Source: Nitrospirota bacterium (GTDB taxonomy: Bacteria; Nitrospirota; JACRHJ01). Taken from it: a stretch of 43,227 nucleotides of DNA. Positions 1 to 8,324 of the stretch are shown here, one piece after another. Location: positions 1 to 43,227 of the forward strand of contig JAJYJM010000018.1 of NCBI GenBank assembly GCA_021789495.1, given 5' to 3'. The notes beneath the pieces are model-generated. The model saw only the letters and a list, made by a program, of their open reading frames with translations. It did no database searches and was not told where the DNA came from. Made by a program: the position numbers and the translations under genes. Position 1 is the stretch's first letter, and each line of letters begins with the position of its first letter.

Positions 1-2
1 CA

Positions 3-659
3 GGTAACCAGCATATCACTACCAAGCCGCACGAGACGGTCTCGGATATGGGCACGATAACCGTCGATCTCTTCAGGAGGGAAGTGGACTATAATGGCGG
101 AAGTTGGTCCGCCGCCACTGCTCAGAGGCAGCAGGGAGACTTCCATAACGTCGCTGAACTTGCCCGCAGCCAGAGCAGCAGCCAGTCTGCCGATTATAGT
201 GTGGGTCCGGCTGGTGTTGTCTCGAACGAAGCCCAGACTAATTTCGCCGGCGCCACCGATACAACGGCAGAAACAAACAACTATCCCCTGGCGCATTACT
301 ATAGATGGGGCGTTAACCCGTACGGTACCGGGCTGCAAGGCTCTCCCGGCCAGGGTGATGTGGGCTTTATTCAGCCGAAGTACCACCAGTTCCCGTGCGC
401 GAAGTGCCACACCCCGCACGTCGCCAGACTGCCGAGGCTTATGAAGACGAACTGCCTCGACAACGAAGGCGTGGGCAAGACACCGCACACCACGCAGGCG
501 TATGCGACCAAGTCGTCTCCCACGCTTAACACTGCGGCTGATGGAATGGGCGCGCTATTCAGGAATATGGCCTGCCACAGCACGAAGATCCAGTCGTGGG
601 ACGGCTATAACAATACCTGGGAGTCCGGCGGCGGCTGGAACAACAAGACGCCGTGGTAA
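3..659 (+). CDS. C-terminal part of a secreted multihaem c-type cytochrome (5' end outside window)
   Basis: The frame is open from base 3, so the gene starts upstream and only about 218 C-terminal residues are seen. One complete haem c motif is present (CAKCH, followed by TPH). Two further positions look like eroded haem sites: TNCLDNEG, and NMACH, which has the second Cys and His but Asn in place of the first Cys. The protein ends in a Gly/Trp-rich tail (GGGWNNKTPW). From family knowledge this arrangement resembles the last segment of large CxxCH/CxxxxCH cytochromes of metal-reducing bacteria, which act in the periplasm or on the outer surface in extracellular electron transfer. Role and haem number cannot be judged from this fragment. 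A repeat cluster follows the stop. Confidence 0.75.
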   Translation, partial: GNQHITTKPHETVSDMGTITVDLFRREVDYNGGSWSAATAQRQQGDFHNVAELARSQSSSQSADYSVGPAGVVSNEAQTNFAGATDTTAETNNYPLAHYYRWGVNPYGTGLQGSPGQGDVGFIQPKYHQFPCAKCHTPHVARLPRLMKTNCLDNEGVGKTPHTTQAYATKSSPTLNTAADGMGALFRNMACHSTKIQSWDGYNNTWESGGGWNNKTPW

Positions 660-696
660 GCCGGGGCAAGTGTAGGCGCAAGACGACTAAGTTCTA

Positions 697-744
697 CCCT
701 CTCCCCGCGGTGGGAGAGGGTGGCCGAAGGCCGGGAGAGGGTGA
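697..744. repeat. Dispersed palindromic repeat, CCCTCTCCC/GGGAGAGGG family (copy 1)
   Basis: CCCTCTCCCC is followed at once by its complement GGGAGAGGG and then by a second GGGAGAGGGTGA. Related copies lie at 35987-36024 and 41106-41144. This copy follows the cytochrome stop codon and does not precede a gene closely. Confidence 0.8.
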
Positions 745-774
745 ACCCGGCGCGCCGGGAAAATAAAGGAGGGA

Positions 775-802
775 CGGGGGCCTCTTAAGGAGGAGGCCCC
801 CG
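775..802. repeat. GC-rich hairpin
   Basis: CGGGGGCCTC (775-784) and GAGGCCCCCG (793-802) form a perfect 10-bp stem with an 8-base loop. No T-run follows on either strand, so it is not a textbook intrinsic terminator, but it could act as a 3' barrier for the cytochrome mRNA. Confidence 0.6.
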
Positions 803-813
803 CCAACGTTGCC

Positions 814-891
814 TGTCATTCCCGAATGTCTTAATCGGGAACCCAGTGGCTTTAAAAAGTCGCTGGGCCCCCGTTTTCACTGGGGCGACGA
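814..891. repeat. Dispersed repeat, GTCATTCCCG...CCAGxxxCTTTAAA family, two inverted units
   Basis: A unit TGTCATTCCCGAATG...CGGGAACCCAGTGGCTTTAAA is followed by an inverted, diverged unit ending in CCCCGTTTTCACTGGGGCGACGA. Related copies occur at 1115-1190, 3570-3608, 26719-26752, 38059-38156 and 39793-39829. All lie in spacers between genes. Confidence 0.8.
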
Positions 892-930
892 ACACATCAA
901 TAAACCTATAAATCCAGAAAGGAGGAAGAC

Positions 931-990
931 ATGAAGATAAAGTACACCGCGCCGAAAGTGGTGGCGTCCTCCAGCGTCCACCCCTGCTAA
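931..990 (+). CDS. 19-residue micro-ORF with strong RBS, possible small peptide
   Basis: The reading frame encodes MKIKYTAPKVVASSSVHPC and stops at TAA. An AGGAGG (920-925) sits five bases before the ATG, the best Shine-Dalgarno in this part of the window, and a strong terminator lies 60 bases downstream. The peptide is basic at the N-terminus, has no signal peptide or membrane segment, and ends in His-Pro-Cys. It follows a multihaem cytochrome gene and is flanked by dispersed repeats. No function can be assigned. Possibilities are a modified-peptide precursor, a leader peptide or a small cytochrome-associated peptide. The chief caution is its length; the evidence is the RBS, the clean stop and the terminator. 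Confidence 0.45.
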   Translation: MKIKYTAPKVVASSSVHPC

Positions 991-1001
991 AAAGGCCCGC
1001 T

Positions 1002-1028
1002 TGTCATTCTGAGCGGAGCGAAGAATCC
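1002..1028. repeat. Dispersed repeat, TCATTCTGAGCGnAGCGAAG family (copy 1)
   Basis: The 27-base block from TGTCATTCTGAGC to GAAGAATCC matches the block at 38019-38044 at all but one or two positions. It lies between the micro-ORF and the terminator. Confidence 0.75.
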
Positions 1029-1050
1029 ACCTTCAAGTATTGAAATCAGA

Positions 1051-1093
1051 AAGGGCCAGTGATGTAATCCATCACTGGCCCTTATTCTTTTAA
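1051..1093 (+). terminator. Strong intrinsic terminator
   Basis: AAGGGCCAGTGATG (1051-1064) pairs perfectly with CATCACTGGCCCTT (1070-1083), a 14-bp stem with a 5-base loop, followed by ATTCTTTT. It should end plus-strand transcripts carrying the micro-ORF and possibly the cytochrome. On the minus strand the stem is followed by TCTGATTTC, which is a poor U-tract. Confidence 0.85.
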
Positions 1094-1114
1094 CCTTACC
1101 TTCGCGTTCTCTGC

Positions 1115-1190
1115 CCGTCACCCCCGTGAAAACGGGGGCCCAGAGACTTTAAAGTTGCTGGATTCCCGATTAAACCATTCGGGAATGACG
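1115..1190. repeat. Dispersed repeat, GTCATTCCCG family, inverted pair
   Basis: It starts CGTCACCCCCGTGAAAACGG and ends with the inverted unit ATTCCCGATTAAACCATTCG followed by GGAATGACG. It is the same family as 814-891, in opposite order, so the two copies bracket the micro-ORF and its terminator. Confidence 0.75.
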
Positions 1191-1207
1191 AACAATGACA
1201 TGCCGTA

Positions 1208-2317
1208 CTACCTCCTGATATTCGCCGCGAACTTCTCCGCCTCGGCGGCCTTCCCGCCCTTCCTCAGCGCCGATGCGTAATCCATATAACCCAGCTTGTA
1301 TACCGGATCAAGCTTCGCCGCCGCCGCAAGCTCCTTCATGCAGGATTCCATATCCCCGGTCTTGAAATAGGCATACGAGAGGTCGTATAGGCTCGCGGCG
1401 TCCTGCGGGTAATTCCTGACTATGTCCTTGTAAATCGGCACGGCGTCCTTGAAGGACACCTGTTCCGTCTTCCATGCCTCGGCGCGTTCCTTCCAGAGCG
1501 CGGGCGGAGCCTCGTTTATCATATCCGGGGCGGCAAAAAACTGGCATAAATACGTCACAAGGAACCTGAATTTCAGGGGTACAACGCCGTCCGCATTGGA
1601 CGCGCTCACGGATACCATGTCGGAAGAAAGCCCGCAATTCCGCAGGGTTGAGAAGAATCCGGAAATAAACGACAGCATCCGCGTCCTTGTTTCGTCCTTG
1701 TAAAGGGCTGTTAAATAAGAGAGATCGATTTCCACGAGCGCCGGCCCGGTTATATGCGGCATGTGTTCAAGCGCAACAATCCTCAGGGGGACGCCGTTTA
1801 TAGTCCCACGGGCGACATCACCGCTCAGGGTCATGGCGTCAATCTCCGCCGTCTGGTTTGGGAAGCGCTTCTTCATAAAGTCCTTGAATCCCTGAAGATC
1901 GCCCTCGGAGAGCCTGCCGAAAACGGGAACCACCCAGTATATTTTGCTTGCCGCGCCAAGATTTTTTGCAAGCCAGGTTGTGCTCCCGGAGTCATACAGG
2001 CCGTCCGGAGCGATTTTTTCGGCCATTGCCCGGAAATCCTTCTGTGCCGCCAGCTTGCGCAGTTCATCCAGAGCCTGCGGTTTAAGTGGCATAAGACCGT
2101 CATTGGCGGAAAAAATAACCGCTGTGCGCCCGGACGCTCCGTTCGCAAGCCAGTATGGCACGGCCTGCGCCGCGTATTCCAGGGGCTGAACCTCTATCTT
2201 GTCCCGGCCAATCTTCAGGGCCGGTTTTGCCGGTTTTGAGGCAGGTTTTGAGCATGCAGACAAAAGAAACGCCGACGCAGAGATTACCAGGACAGAAAGA
2301 ATTATATTTTTCTTCAC
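1208..2317 (-). CDS. TPR-containing lipoprotein of unknown function
   Basis: The 369-residue protein begins with a lipoprotein signal (MKKNIILSVLVISASAFLLS, then AC); the lipobox LSAC puts the lipidated Cys at residue 22. Residues 30-270 form an unrecognised domain. The C-terminal 90 residues have the TPR pattern (DAVPIYKDIVRNYPQDAASL, then CMKELAAAAKLDPVYKLGYM), suggesting protein-protein contacts at the inner or outer membrane. The start codon is GTG, seven bases after GAAGG. The gene follows xseA by 47 bases on the same strand and may be co-transcribed with it. No specific role is visible. Confidence 0.75.
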   Translation of the reverse strand: MKKNIILSVLVISASAFLLSACSKPASKPAKPALKIGRDKIEVQPLEYAAQAVPYWLANGASGRTAVIFSANDGLMPLKPQALDELRKLAAQKDFRAMAEKIAPDGLYDSGSTTWLAKNLGAASKIYWVVPVFGRLSEGDLQGFKDFMKKRFPNQTAEIDAMTLSGDVARGTINGVPLRIVALEHMPHITGPALVEIDLSYLTALYKDETRTRMLSFISGFFSTLRNCGLSSDMVSVSASNADGVVPLKFRFLVTYLCQFFAAPDMINEAPPALWKERAEAWKTEQVSFKDAVPIYKDIVRNYPQDAASLYDLSYAYFKTGDMESCMKELAAAAKLDPVYKLGYMDYASALRKGGKAAEAEKFAANIRR

Positions 2318-2364
2318 TGAGTTACCTTCCGAATTCTGGGATAGGACGACTAAAAAAGCAACGA

Positions 2365-3564
2365 CTATTTTATCACTTCGACTTGGATTTCTCCATCGCT
2401 AAATTGAAGCATAAGTCTCCCTGCGGCCATTGCCTCGACCGCAGACCTTATTATCCGGCCATCCGGGGGCCTCTTTACGATAACAAAACCGGCCTTCAGG
2501 GGTGCGAGAGGCTCCAGGATGGATAGGGCGCGGGATAGCGAAACAACCTTGGCGCTCAGGGTCTGTATATGCCGGGCTTGCGCCGTGGACAGCCGCCCGA
2601 ACAGCTCGTCAAGCCGGAGCGCATAGTCCTGTAGGCGCCTCATGGGGTTTACCAGGGCGCGCTCCTCGGAAGACAGCCTCGACCGGAAATTCCTTAAACG
2701 CTGAAGCGCGGCATACGTAAGCCTGCTTCGCAGGCCGCGAAGGGCGTCTATTAAGTCCTCCTCGCTCTTTGCGACAATCTCCGCGGCGGCGGAGGGCGTC
2801 GGGGCGCGCAAATCTGCGGCGAAATCGGCAATGGTGAAATCCGTCTCGTGTCCAACGGCGGATATTGTTGGAATACTTGACGAGGCGATGGCGCGCGCCA
2901 CAATTTCCGTATTGAACGCTGCGAGGTCCTCGATTGACCCGCCGCCGCGCCCGGCAATTAGGACATCCACGCCGCCGATTTTATTCAGGTCGGCTATCGC
3001 GGAGGCAATCTCCGCCGGGGCCGAGTCTCCTTGTACCGTCGCCGGGGCGATTAATATATTTACGCCCGGCGCGCGCCTTCCGAGGACGTTCAGGATGTCA
3101 CGTATTGCCGCCCCGGAGGGCGACGTTACGACGCCGATACGCCTTGGGCGGGCGGGGAGGGGGCGTTTTCTGGCCGGATCGAAAAGACCCTCTTTTTCCA
3201 GTTTCTCTTTTAATTGGAGAAATGCAAGTTGGAGCGCGCCGATTCCCTTCGGCTCCATATATTCCGCGACTATTTGGTATTCTCCGCGCGGGTCGTAGAC
3301 AGTTAGGCGTCCGCGCAGGATTGCCTCCAGCCCGTCCTTCGGGGCAAATTTCAGGAATCGGCTCCCGGAGCGGAAGAACACAACTTTTATCTGCGCGTTC
3401 TTGTCTTTCAGGGTGAAATACAGATGTCCGGAGGAGGGGACGCGAAGCCCGGATATCTCGCCGGTAATCCATACGTCGGAGAAACCGGATTCCAGCTTCT
3501 CCCGTATTCGGCGGGTAAGTTCGGAAACGGTAATCGGGCCGCTAAAAGATAAATCGAGCTGCAT
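2365..3564 (-). CDS. xseA: Exodeoxyribonuclease VII large subunit
   Basis: The 399-residue product matches the XseA family. An N-terminal OB-fold for single-stranded DNA (ITVSELTRRIREKLESGFSD, then VWITGEISGL) is followed by the catalytic domain with RRIGVVTSPSGAAIRD and the loops AGRGGGSIEDLAAFN and SAVGHETDFTIADFAADLRA. It degrades single-stranded DNA to oligonucleotides together with XseB; no xseB is seen in the window. The frame extends upstream to 3609, but those 15 codons read through a dispersed repeat, so I start at the ATG giving MQLDLSFSGP. No clear Shine-Dalgarno precedes it. The C-terminal coiled-coil part is shorter than in E. coli XseA (456 residues). Confidence 0.93.
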   Translation of the reverse strand: MQLDLSFSGPITVSELTRRIREKLESGFSDVWITGEISGLRVPSSGHLYFTLKDKNAQIKVVFFRSGSRFLKFAPKDGLEAILRGRLTVYDPRGEYQIVAEYMEPKGIGALQLAFLQLKEKLEKEGLFDPARKRPLPARPRRIGVVTSPSGAAIRDILNVLGRRAPGVNILIAPATVQGDSAPAEIASAIADLNKIGGVDVLIAGRGGGSIEDLAAFNTEIVARAIASSSIPTISAVGHETDFTIADFAADLRAPTPSAAAEIVAKSEEDLIDALRGLRSRLTYAALQRLRNFRSRLSSEERALVNPMRRLQDYALRLDELFGRLSTAQARHIQTLSAKVVSLSRALSILEPLAPLKAGFVIVKRPPDGRIIRSAVEAMAAGRLMLQFSDGEIQVEVIK

Positions 3565-3569
3565 AGGGG

Positions 3570-3608
3570 TTATAAAGTCGCTGGATTCCCGCCTTTGCGG
3601 GAATGACA
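3570..3608. repeat. Dispersed repeat (GTCATTCCCG family) between xseA and the ymdB-type gene
   Basis: A single unit, reading on the minus strand TGTCATTCCCGCAAAGGCGG and then GAATCCAGCGACTTTATAA, fills the 45-base spacer. It extends the xseA frame upstream with the translated-repeat residues MSFPQRRESSDF, which should not be taken as protein. Confidence 0.8.
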
Positions 3609-3609
3609 T

Positions 3610-4401
3610 CTATGAGTTTTGTTCCCGCACGCTTAATCGCTGTATCTTCGTCGCCTTCCCGGTTAGCGGGTCGGCGGAAATAATCACCACCTCGAAGGTT
3701 CCGGGGCCTTTTGCCGTATCGAATCTTGCGGGCATTTGCGTTAAGAACCTGCCGATGGCAATCTGTGATGTGACGCCGATGACGGAGTCGTGCGGCCCGG
3801 TCATGCCGACGTCCGTGATATATGCCGTGCCTCCGGGAAGTATCTTTTCGTCCGAAGTCTGGACGTGCGTGTGAGTTCCGACTATCGCCGCGACCTGTCC
3901 GTCGAGATGCCGGGCAAGGGCGACTTTTTCAGAGGTGGCCTCCGCATGGAAATCGATAAGAATGACCTCCGCGCCCCTGCCTTTCAGCTTCTCTATTTCT
4001 TCCTTGGCCCTCCTGAATGGGCAGTCGGACGGGGTCATAAAAATGCGGCCCATGAGGTTAATTACGCCAACTTTCGTACCCTCGGATGCCTTGAATACCG
4101 CGCTCCCAGTGCCGGGCACTCCGGGCGGGAGGTTCGCAGGCCGGAGAAGTTTATCCGTCCTGTCGATGTATTCGTATATCTCTTTCTTGTCCCAGATGTG
4201 GTTGCCCGAGGTGAGGAGGTCTATGTCAAGTGCAAGCAGCTCTCCGGCGATTTTCGGAGTGATTCCGAAGCCGCCGGCGGCGTTCTCTCCGTTGGCGATA
4301 ACCGCCTGTATGCCGTAATCCTCGCGCACCTTCGGGAGAAATTTCTCCACGACCCTGCGTCCCGGTTCTCCGACTATGTCGCTTATAAACAGTAGTTCCA
4401 T
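3610..4401 (-). CDS. YmdB-type metallophosphoesterase (TIGR00282 family)
   Basis: The 263-residue protein matches the YmdB/TIGR00282 family of dinuclear-metal phosphodiesterases. Metal-binding motifs are visible in order: ISDIVGEPGR at the N-terminus, ANGENAAGGFGI, TSGNHIWDKKEI, IDFHAEATSEK and GTHTHVQT. In Bacillus the homologue hydrolyses cyclic nucleotides and affects biofilm versus motility decisions. It lies directly downstream of rny (79 bases), the same pairing seen in many bacteria, which supports co-transcription with RNase Y. Length is normal for the family. The substrate cannot be derived from sequence. Confidence 0.88.
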   Translation of the reverse strand: MELLFISDIVGEPGRRVVEKFLPKVREDYGIQAVIANGENAAGGFGITPKIAGELLALDIDLLTSGNHIWDKKEIYEYIDRTDKLLRPANLPPGVPGTGSAVFKASEGTKVGVINLMGRIFMTPSDCPFRRAKEEIEKLKGRGAEVILIDFHAEATSEKVALARHLDGQVAAIVGTHTHVQTSDEKILPGGTAYITDVGMTGPHDSVIGVTSQIAIGRFLTQMPARFDTAKGPGTFEVVIISADPLTGKATKIQRLSVREQNS

Positions 4402-4480
4402 TCAGTCAACAAATCCCGTCCTGCCGTGACCGCTTATGAAGAAAATCCCAGTTTACCGGAAGATACGCCTCCCGCCCAGG

Positions 4481-6040
4481 TTACTTTGCGAATTCCACGT
4501 AGCGCGATTCGCGTATAACCGTGACCTTTATCTGTCCCGGATAGGCCATCTCCTCTTCTATCTTCTTGGCTATCTCGCGTGAAATCTGCGCCGCGGTGAT
4601 GTCGTCCACGTCCTCCGGCTTCACGACAACCCTTATCTCGCGGCCCGCCTGGATTGCGTAGCATTTCTCCACGCCCTTGAAGGACGTCGCCACCTCTTCG
4701 AGCTTCTCGAGGCGCTTGACGTATGTCTCAAGCGTCTCGCGCCTCGCCCCGGGCCGGGCGGCGGACAGCGCGTCGGCTGCCGCGACAAGGACGGACTCCA
4801 CGCAGGAGAACGGTTCGTCCCCGTGGTGCGCCATTATTGCGTTTAAGACCTTCTGGTTCTCACCGTATTTCTTTGCGAGGTCGTATCCTATGCTCGAATG
4901 CGTTCCCTCTATCTCGTGGTCAACCGCCTTGCCTATGTCGTGCAGAAGCCCGGCGCGCTTTGCGAGCTTAGTGTCTACTCCAAGCTCCGAGGCCATTACG
5001 CCGGAGAGGAACGCGACCTCGCGCGAGTGCATGAGGACGTTCTGGCCGTAGCTGGTACGGTATTTCAGACGCCCGACGAGCTTGATTATCTCCGGGTGTA
5101 TGCCGTGGAGCGCAAGGTCGAAGGCCGCTTTTTCCCCTTCCTCGCGCATGGCGTCTTCCAGCTCCTTACGCACCTTGTCCACGACTTCCTCTATCCTGCC
5201 GGGATGTATGCGCCCGTCGGCCATGAGCCGCTCTATGGAGATCCTGGCAATCTCGCGCCTGACGGGGTCGAATCCGGAGACTATCACCGCCTGCGGGGTG
5301 TCGTCGATTATCAGGTCTATGCCTGTCGCGGCTTCGAGCGCGCGGATGTTCCTGCCCTCGCGGCCTATGATGCGCCCCTTCATCTCGTCGTTCGGGAGGT
5401 TCACAAGAGACGTCGTGGACTCCGCGACGTAGTCGCTCGCGTATCTCTGTATGGCGAGCGCCATAATTTCCTTTGACTTCTTGTCCGCCGTGCCCTTGGC
5501 CTCGTCTTCGATGCGCTTTATCATCTTCGCGCCTTCGAGCATGGCCTCTTCTTCCATGCGGGCCAGGAGTTCCTTCCTGGCCTCCTCGGAGCTCATGCCC
5601 GCGATGCGCTCAAGACTCCGCGCCTGTTCCGCCAGGCCATCGTCGTAGCGTTTCTCTTTTTCCGCGAGCTGCCGCTCGCGGTTCGCCATATCCTTTTCCT
5701 TCCTTACAAGGTCGCCCTCACGCTTGTCGAAGGAGTCGGTCTTTTTATCGAGATACTCCTCTTTCTGGATTATGCGCTTCTCAAGGGTATTTATCTCGGC
5801 GCGCCTGTCCTTTATCTCCTTTTCAAAGTCAGACCTCTGCTGGTAGAGCTTGTCTTTCGCTTCGAGCAGAAGCTCCTTCTTCTTCGTCTCCGCATCCCGC
5901 TCCGCGTCCTTTAGTATCTTCTTTGCGTCCTCTTCCGCTTCCCGTATCTTCGATTCGGCCATTCCCCTTTTTATCAGCATTCCGACTGCAAAGCTCACTA
6001 TGGCCGCTACCGCTATCCAGACTATGTTCATCAAGTTCAT
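4481..6040 (-). CDS. rny: Ribonuclease Y
   Basis: The 519-residue protein has the standard RNase Y layout: an N-terminal membrane anchor ([18 protein letters not shown]), a long charged coiled coil (about residues 25-200), a KH RNA-binding domain ([20 protein letters not shown]) and an HD domain with the metal pair in LLHDIGKA plus IMAHHGDEP. It is an endoribonuclease starting mRNA decay at the inner membrane. The start ATG overlaps the rarA stop (ATGA, 6037-6040), implying translational coupling. Length and motifs are complete. Confidence 0.95.
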   Translation of the reverse strand: MNLMNIVWIAVAAIVSFAVGMLIKRGMAESKIREAEEDAKKILKDAERDAETKKKELLLEAKDKLYQQRSDFEKEIKDRRAEINTLEKRIIQKEEYLDKKTDSFDKREGDLVRKEKDMANRERQLAEKEKRYDDGLAEQARSLERIAGMSSEEARKELLARMEEEAMLEGAKMIKRIEDEAKGTADKKSKEIMALAIQRYASDYVAESTTSLVNLPNDEMKGRIIGREGRNIRALEAATGIDLIIDDTPQAVIVSGFDPVRREIARISIERLMADGRIHPGRIEEVVDKVRKELEDAMREEGEKAAFDLALHGIHPEIIKLVGRLKYRTSYGQNVLMHSREVAFLSGVMASELGVDTKLAKRAGLLHDIGKAVDHEIEGTHSSIGYDLAKKYGENQKVLNAIMAHHGDEPFSCVESVLVAAADALSAARPGARRETLETYVKRLEKLEEVATSFKGVEKCYAIQAGREIRVVVKPEDVDDITAAQISREIAKKIEEEMAYPGQIKVTVIRESRYVEFAK

Positions 6041-7416
6041 GGCGCTGTATTCCCTCCCTTGGGATTTATCATGAAGCTCTGTTTTTTCCCTTTACGCGAA
6101 TTAAGCCTTTGTTTCATCTCAACCTCGAAGCCCTGGTCGGACGGCTTGTAATATTCTCTTTTTTCCGGCAGGTAGTCCTGCTCCACCCAATGCCCCGGAT
6201 AGTCGTGCGGATATTTGTATCCCTTGCCGCGCGCGAGCCTCCCGGCACCCTTATAGCTTGCGTCGCGGATATGGTCCGGAACCGGCATGACCTTGCCATC
6301 CCGGATGTCGCCCATTGCGGCTTCCAGCGCCATGTATGAGGCGTTGGATTTAGGCGCCGAGGCTATGTATATAGTCGCCTGGGCGAGGGCGATTCGCCCC
6401 TCAGGCATCCCGACATGCTCAAGCGCACTAAGCGCCGCCACGGCGACGGACAGCGCGTCCGGGTCGGCATTGCCCACGTCTTCCGAAGCGGATATGATAA
6501 GCCGCCTGGCTATGAACAGCGGGTCTTCGCCCGCATAAATCATCTTGGCAAGCCAGTATATTGAGGCGTCCGGGTCGCTCCCGCGCAGGCTTTTTATAAA
6601 GGCGGAGATTGTGTCGTAATGCTCGTCTTCTTCGTAGACAACCGCCTTTTTCTGTATGGATTCCTCCGCGACTTCCATACCGAAATCTATAAACCCGTCC
6701 GGGCCGGGTTTTGTGGTTAAAACACCCACCTCAAGCGCATTCAAGACCCTTCTTGCGTCCCCCTCGGAGCGGGAAATTATGAACTCCCGAGCATCATCGG
6801 CCAGACGGACATTATATCCGCCAAGACCCCGCTCCCTGTCGGATAACGCCCTGTCGATAAGCAGGCTTAAGTCCTTATCCGAGAGCGGTTTAAGCTCGAA
6901 TATCTGCGAGCGTGAGGATAGCGCCGGTATAATCGAAAAAAAAGGGTTTGCCGTTGAAGCCCCTATCAATACGACCACGCCCTTTTCCACGTCCGGCAGG
7001 AGCGCGTCCTGCTGCGCGCGGTTGAACCTGTGAATCTCGTCGATGAAGAGTATGGTTTTCCTGCCGCTCCTTTTAAGCTCCTGCGCCGCCTGCGAGACAA
7101 TCCGCCTGATATCCGCCACGCCTGAGGTTACGGCGTTTATGGAATCGAACGCCGCCTTCGTCCTGTTCGCTATTACATGCGCCAGCGCGGTTTTTCCGGA
7201 ACCGGGAGGGCCGTAAAGGATTACGGAGTTTAAGCTGTCCGCCTCAATCATCCGGCGGAGCATCTTTCCCTCTCCGACAATATGCTCCTGCCCGACGAAC
7301 TCGCCCATATCACTCGGCCTCATGCGCCAGGCAAGGGGCCAGCCGGCAGGCAAAGACCTGTTGTCCGGCTGATGAGAGTCGCCCTGGTCCCCCAGTGAAT
7401 ACAAGAGGTCCGACAT
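6037..7416 (-). CDS. rarA: Replication-associated recombination protein A (RarA/MgsA), AAA+ ATPase
   Basis: This clamp-loader-like AAA+ ATPase acts at stalled replication forks. Visible are [16 protein letters not shown], Walker A GPPGSGKT, the Walker B region [20 protein letters not shown], and the sensor region [12 protein letters not shown]. The C-terminal part carries the MgsA tetramerisation motifs ([20 protein letters not shown], then [17 protein letters not shown]). The frame opens at 7479, but ATG at 7416 ([10 protein letters not shown]) has AAGGA at good spacing and is preferred, giving 459 residues. It ends in a four-base overlap with rny. Confidence 0.93.
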   Translation of the reverse strand: MSDLLYSLGDQGDSHQPDNRSLPAGWPLAWRMRPSDMGEFVGQEHIVGEGKMLRRMIEADSLNSVILYGPPGSGKTALAHVIANRTKAAFDSINAVTSGVADIRRIVSQAAQELKRSGRKTILFIDEIHRFNRAQQDALLPDVEKGVVVLIGASTANPFFSIIPALSSRSQIFELKPLSDKDLSLLIDRALSDRERGLGGYNVRLADDAREFIISRSEGDARRVLNALEVGVLTTKPGPDGFIDFGMEVAEESIQKKAVVYEEDEHYDTISAFIKSLRGSDPDASIYWLAKMIYAGEDPLFIARRLIISASEDVGNADPDALSVAVAALSALEHVGMPEGRIALAQATIYIASAPKSNASYMALEAAMGDIRDGKVMPVPDHIRDASYKGAGRLARGKGYKYPHDYPGHWVEQDYLPEKREYYKPSDQGFEVEMKQRLNSRKGKKQSFMINPKGGNTAP

Positions 7417-7592
7417 GGATTTTTCCTTTTGGGGCGATGCGCCCCCGCAAGCGGATAAGACGGGGAAAACCGGGGTCAAAAAGGGGGCTTTTTACCGGCC
7501 AGGGCACAAAAGGGAACATGTTACACCCCTGCCCGGAAGGCCCGCTCCCGCCTGTAAAGAAGGGACTTAAGGAGAAGAAAAGCTGAGAGATA

Positions 7593-7796
7593 TTAGGACT
7601 TTTGGCACATCCGAGAGCATCCCGGCGGCGGCGAATAACTCCCCGGTGGACCGTGGTGATTCGGAGAGACCGCGCAGAACAAGGCGCTGCATTCGGTCAG
7701 GTTATGAACGGTATACGCCTGCGCCGGGAACTCCGGGGTTAGCCTGAGTGTTGCCGTGCAGATGAAGGCGATACCGATTAGAAGCCCAAAAGTCAT
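7593..7796 (-). CDS. Small putative secreted cysteine-rich protein
   Basis: A 67-codon frame has AAGGA about six bases before its ATG. The N-terminus is hydrophobic and ends in an AxA-like site (MTFGLLIGIAFICTATL, then PAQA), suggesting export. The remaining 40 residues hold four Cys and a His/Pro/Gly-rich stretch (NHHGPPGSYSPPPGCSRMCQ). No family is recognised. It lies 176 bases upstream of rarA on the same strand. The composition and small size leave a real chance that it is spurious. Confidence 0.35.
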   Translation of the reverse strand: MTFGLLIGIAFICTATLRLTPEFPAQAYTVHNLTECSALFCAVSPNHHGPPGSYSPPPGCSRMCQKS

Positions 7797-7847
7797 GTAA
7801 GTCCTTGTAATCTCTAAGTTCTTTTGTTTCTGCCCAAGTCCCTATGC

Positions 7848-7918
7848 AGCCGTTTCCGCTTAGTCTGGCCGCCGGAAAATGTCTTAAAGCGCGGGTAATT
7901 AAGTGATGGGAAACGGCT
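7848..7918. repeat. Inverted repeat in gene-poor region
   Basis: AGCCGTTTCC (7848-7857) and GGAAACGGCT (7909-7918) are perfect complements 51 bases apart. No reading frame explains them. They lie 80 bases upstream of the pseudoknot-capable element on the plus strand and could be part of the same transcript. Confidence 0.5.
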
Positions 7919-7997
7919 TCCGCAACTACTCCCGCGCCTCAGGAAATCCGGCTCCCGCTTCCCTTCCTGCTACAAAATCGGCCCCCGCCCATGCCGT

Positions 7998-8109
7998 GTC
8001 GGGTAGTGTTTTTGAACCTGGTTGAACCAGGTGGGCGCCAGGATGGAGAGTTAAGGCTTCCCTGGCGGGCATGCACACCCTCTCCAGATGACCCGGCTCC
8101 CTATTTTTT
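7998..8109 (+). ncRNA. Candidate structured RNA with a 7-bp pseudoknot
   Basis: Four helices can form together. GTCGGGT (7998-8004) pairs with ACCCGGC (8091-8097). A hairpin CCTGG/CCAGG spans 8017-8031. CGCCAGG (8036-8042) pairs with CCTGGCG (8061-8067). The loop of that last hairpin holds TGGAGAG (8044-8050), which pairs with CTCTCCA (8080-8086), giving an H-type pseudoknot. One closing pair is G-U only if the plus strand is transcribed. Six T's follow at 8104-8109. It ends about 215 bases before the secreted-protein gene at 8325, so it may be that gene's leader or a separate small RNA. I do not recognise a known riboswitch class. Structure is inferred by hand. Confidence 0.45.
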
Positions 8110-8324
8110 AACGTTGGTCAAAAAACCCCCGGTAACCACGCGCCGGGCAGGGGATAAATAGAACATTAACCAATATAAAAATACTTTATTTTACTGAAAA
8201 ATTCAAGGGAAAAATCAGCCGCAACAGGACGGCCAATGAAAAACAAAAATTAATTGACGATCACAATTATTTATATTAAAAAGGTTCTAAATTAGAAAAC
8301 ATTCTTCCAAGGAGGCGGGTGATT

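Noticed and set aside
697-1190. CRISPR-like repeat cluster
   Set aside because: The repeats are palindromic, of several families and not regularly spaced; no spacers or cas genes are present.
3565-3609. N-terminal extension of XseA beginning MSFPQRRESS
   Set aside because: It is translation of a dispersed intergenic repeat seen elsewhere in non-coding spacers.
7900-8097. Possible cobalamin riboswitch or RNase P RNA (sequence such as AGGAAATCCGGCTCC and GATGACCCGG)
   Set aside because: Short resemblances only; the conserved B12 box and the RNase P core regions are missing in order and spacing.
8254-8277. TTGACG with TATATT as a promoter for the 8325 gene
   Set aside because: The spacer is only 12 bases; no -10 at 16-18 bases is convincing.
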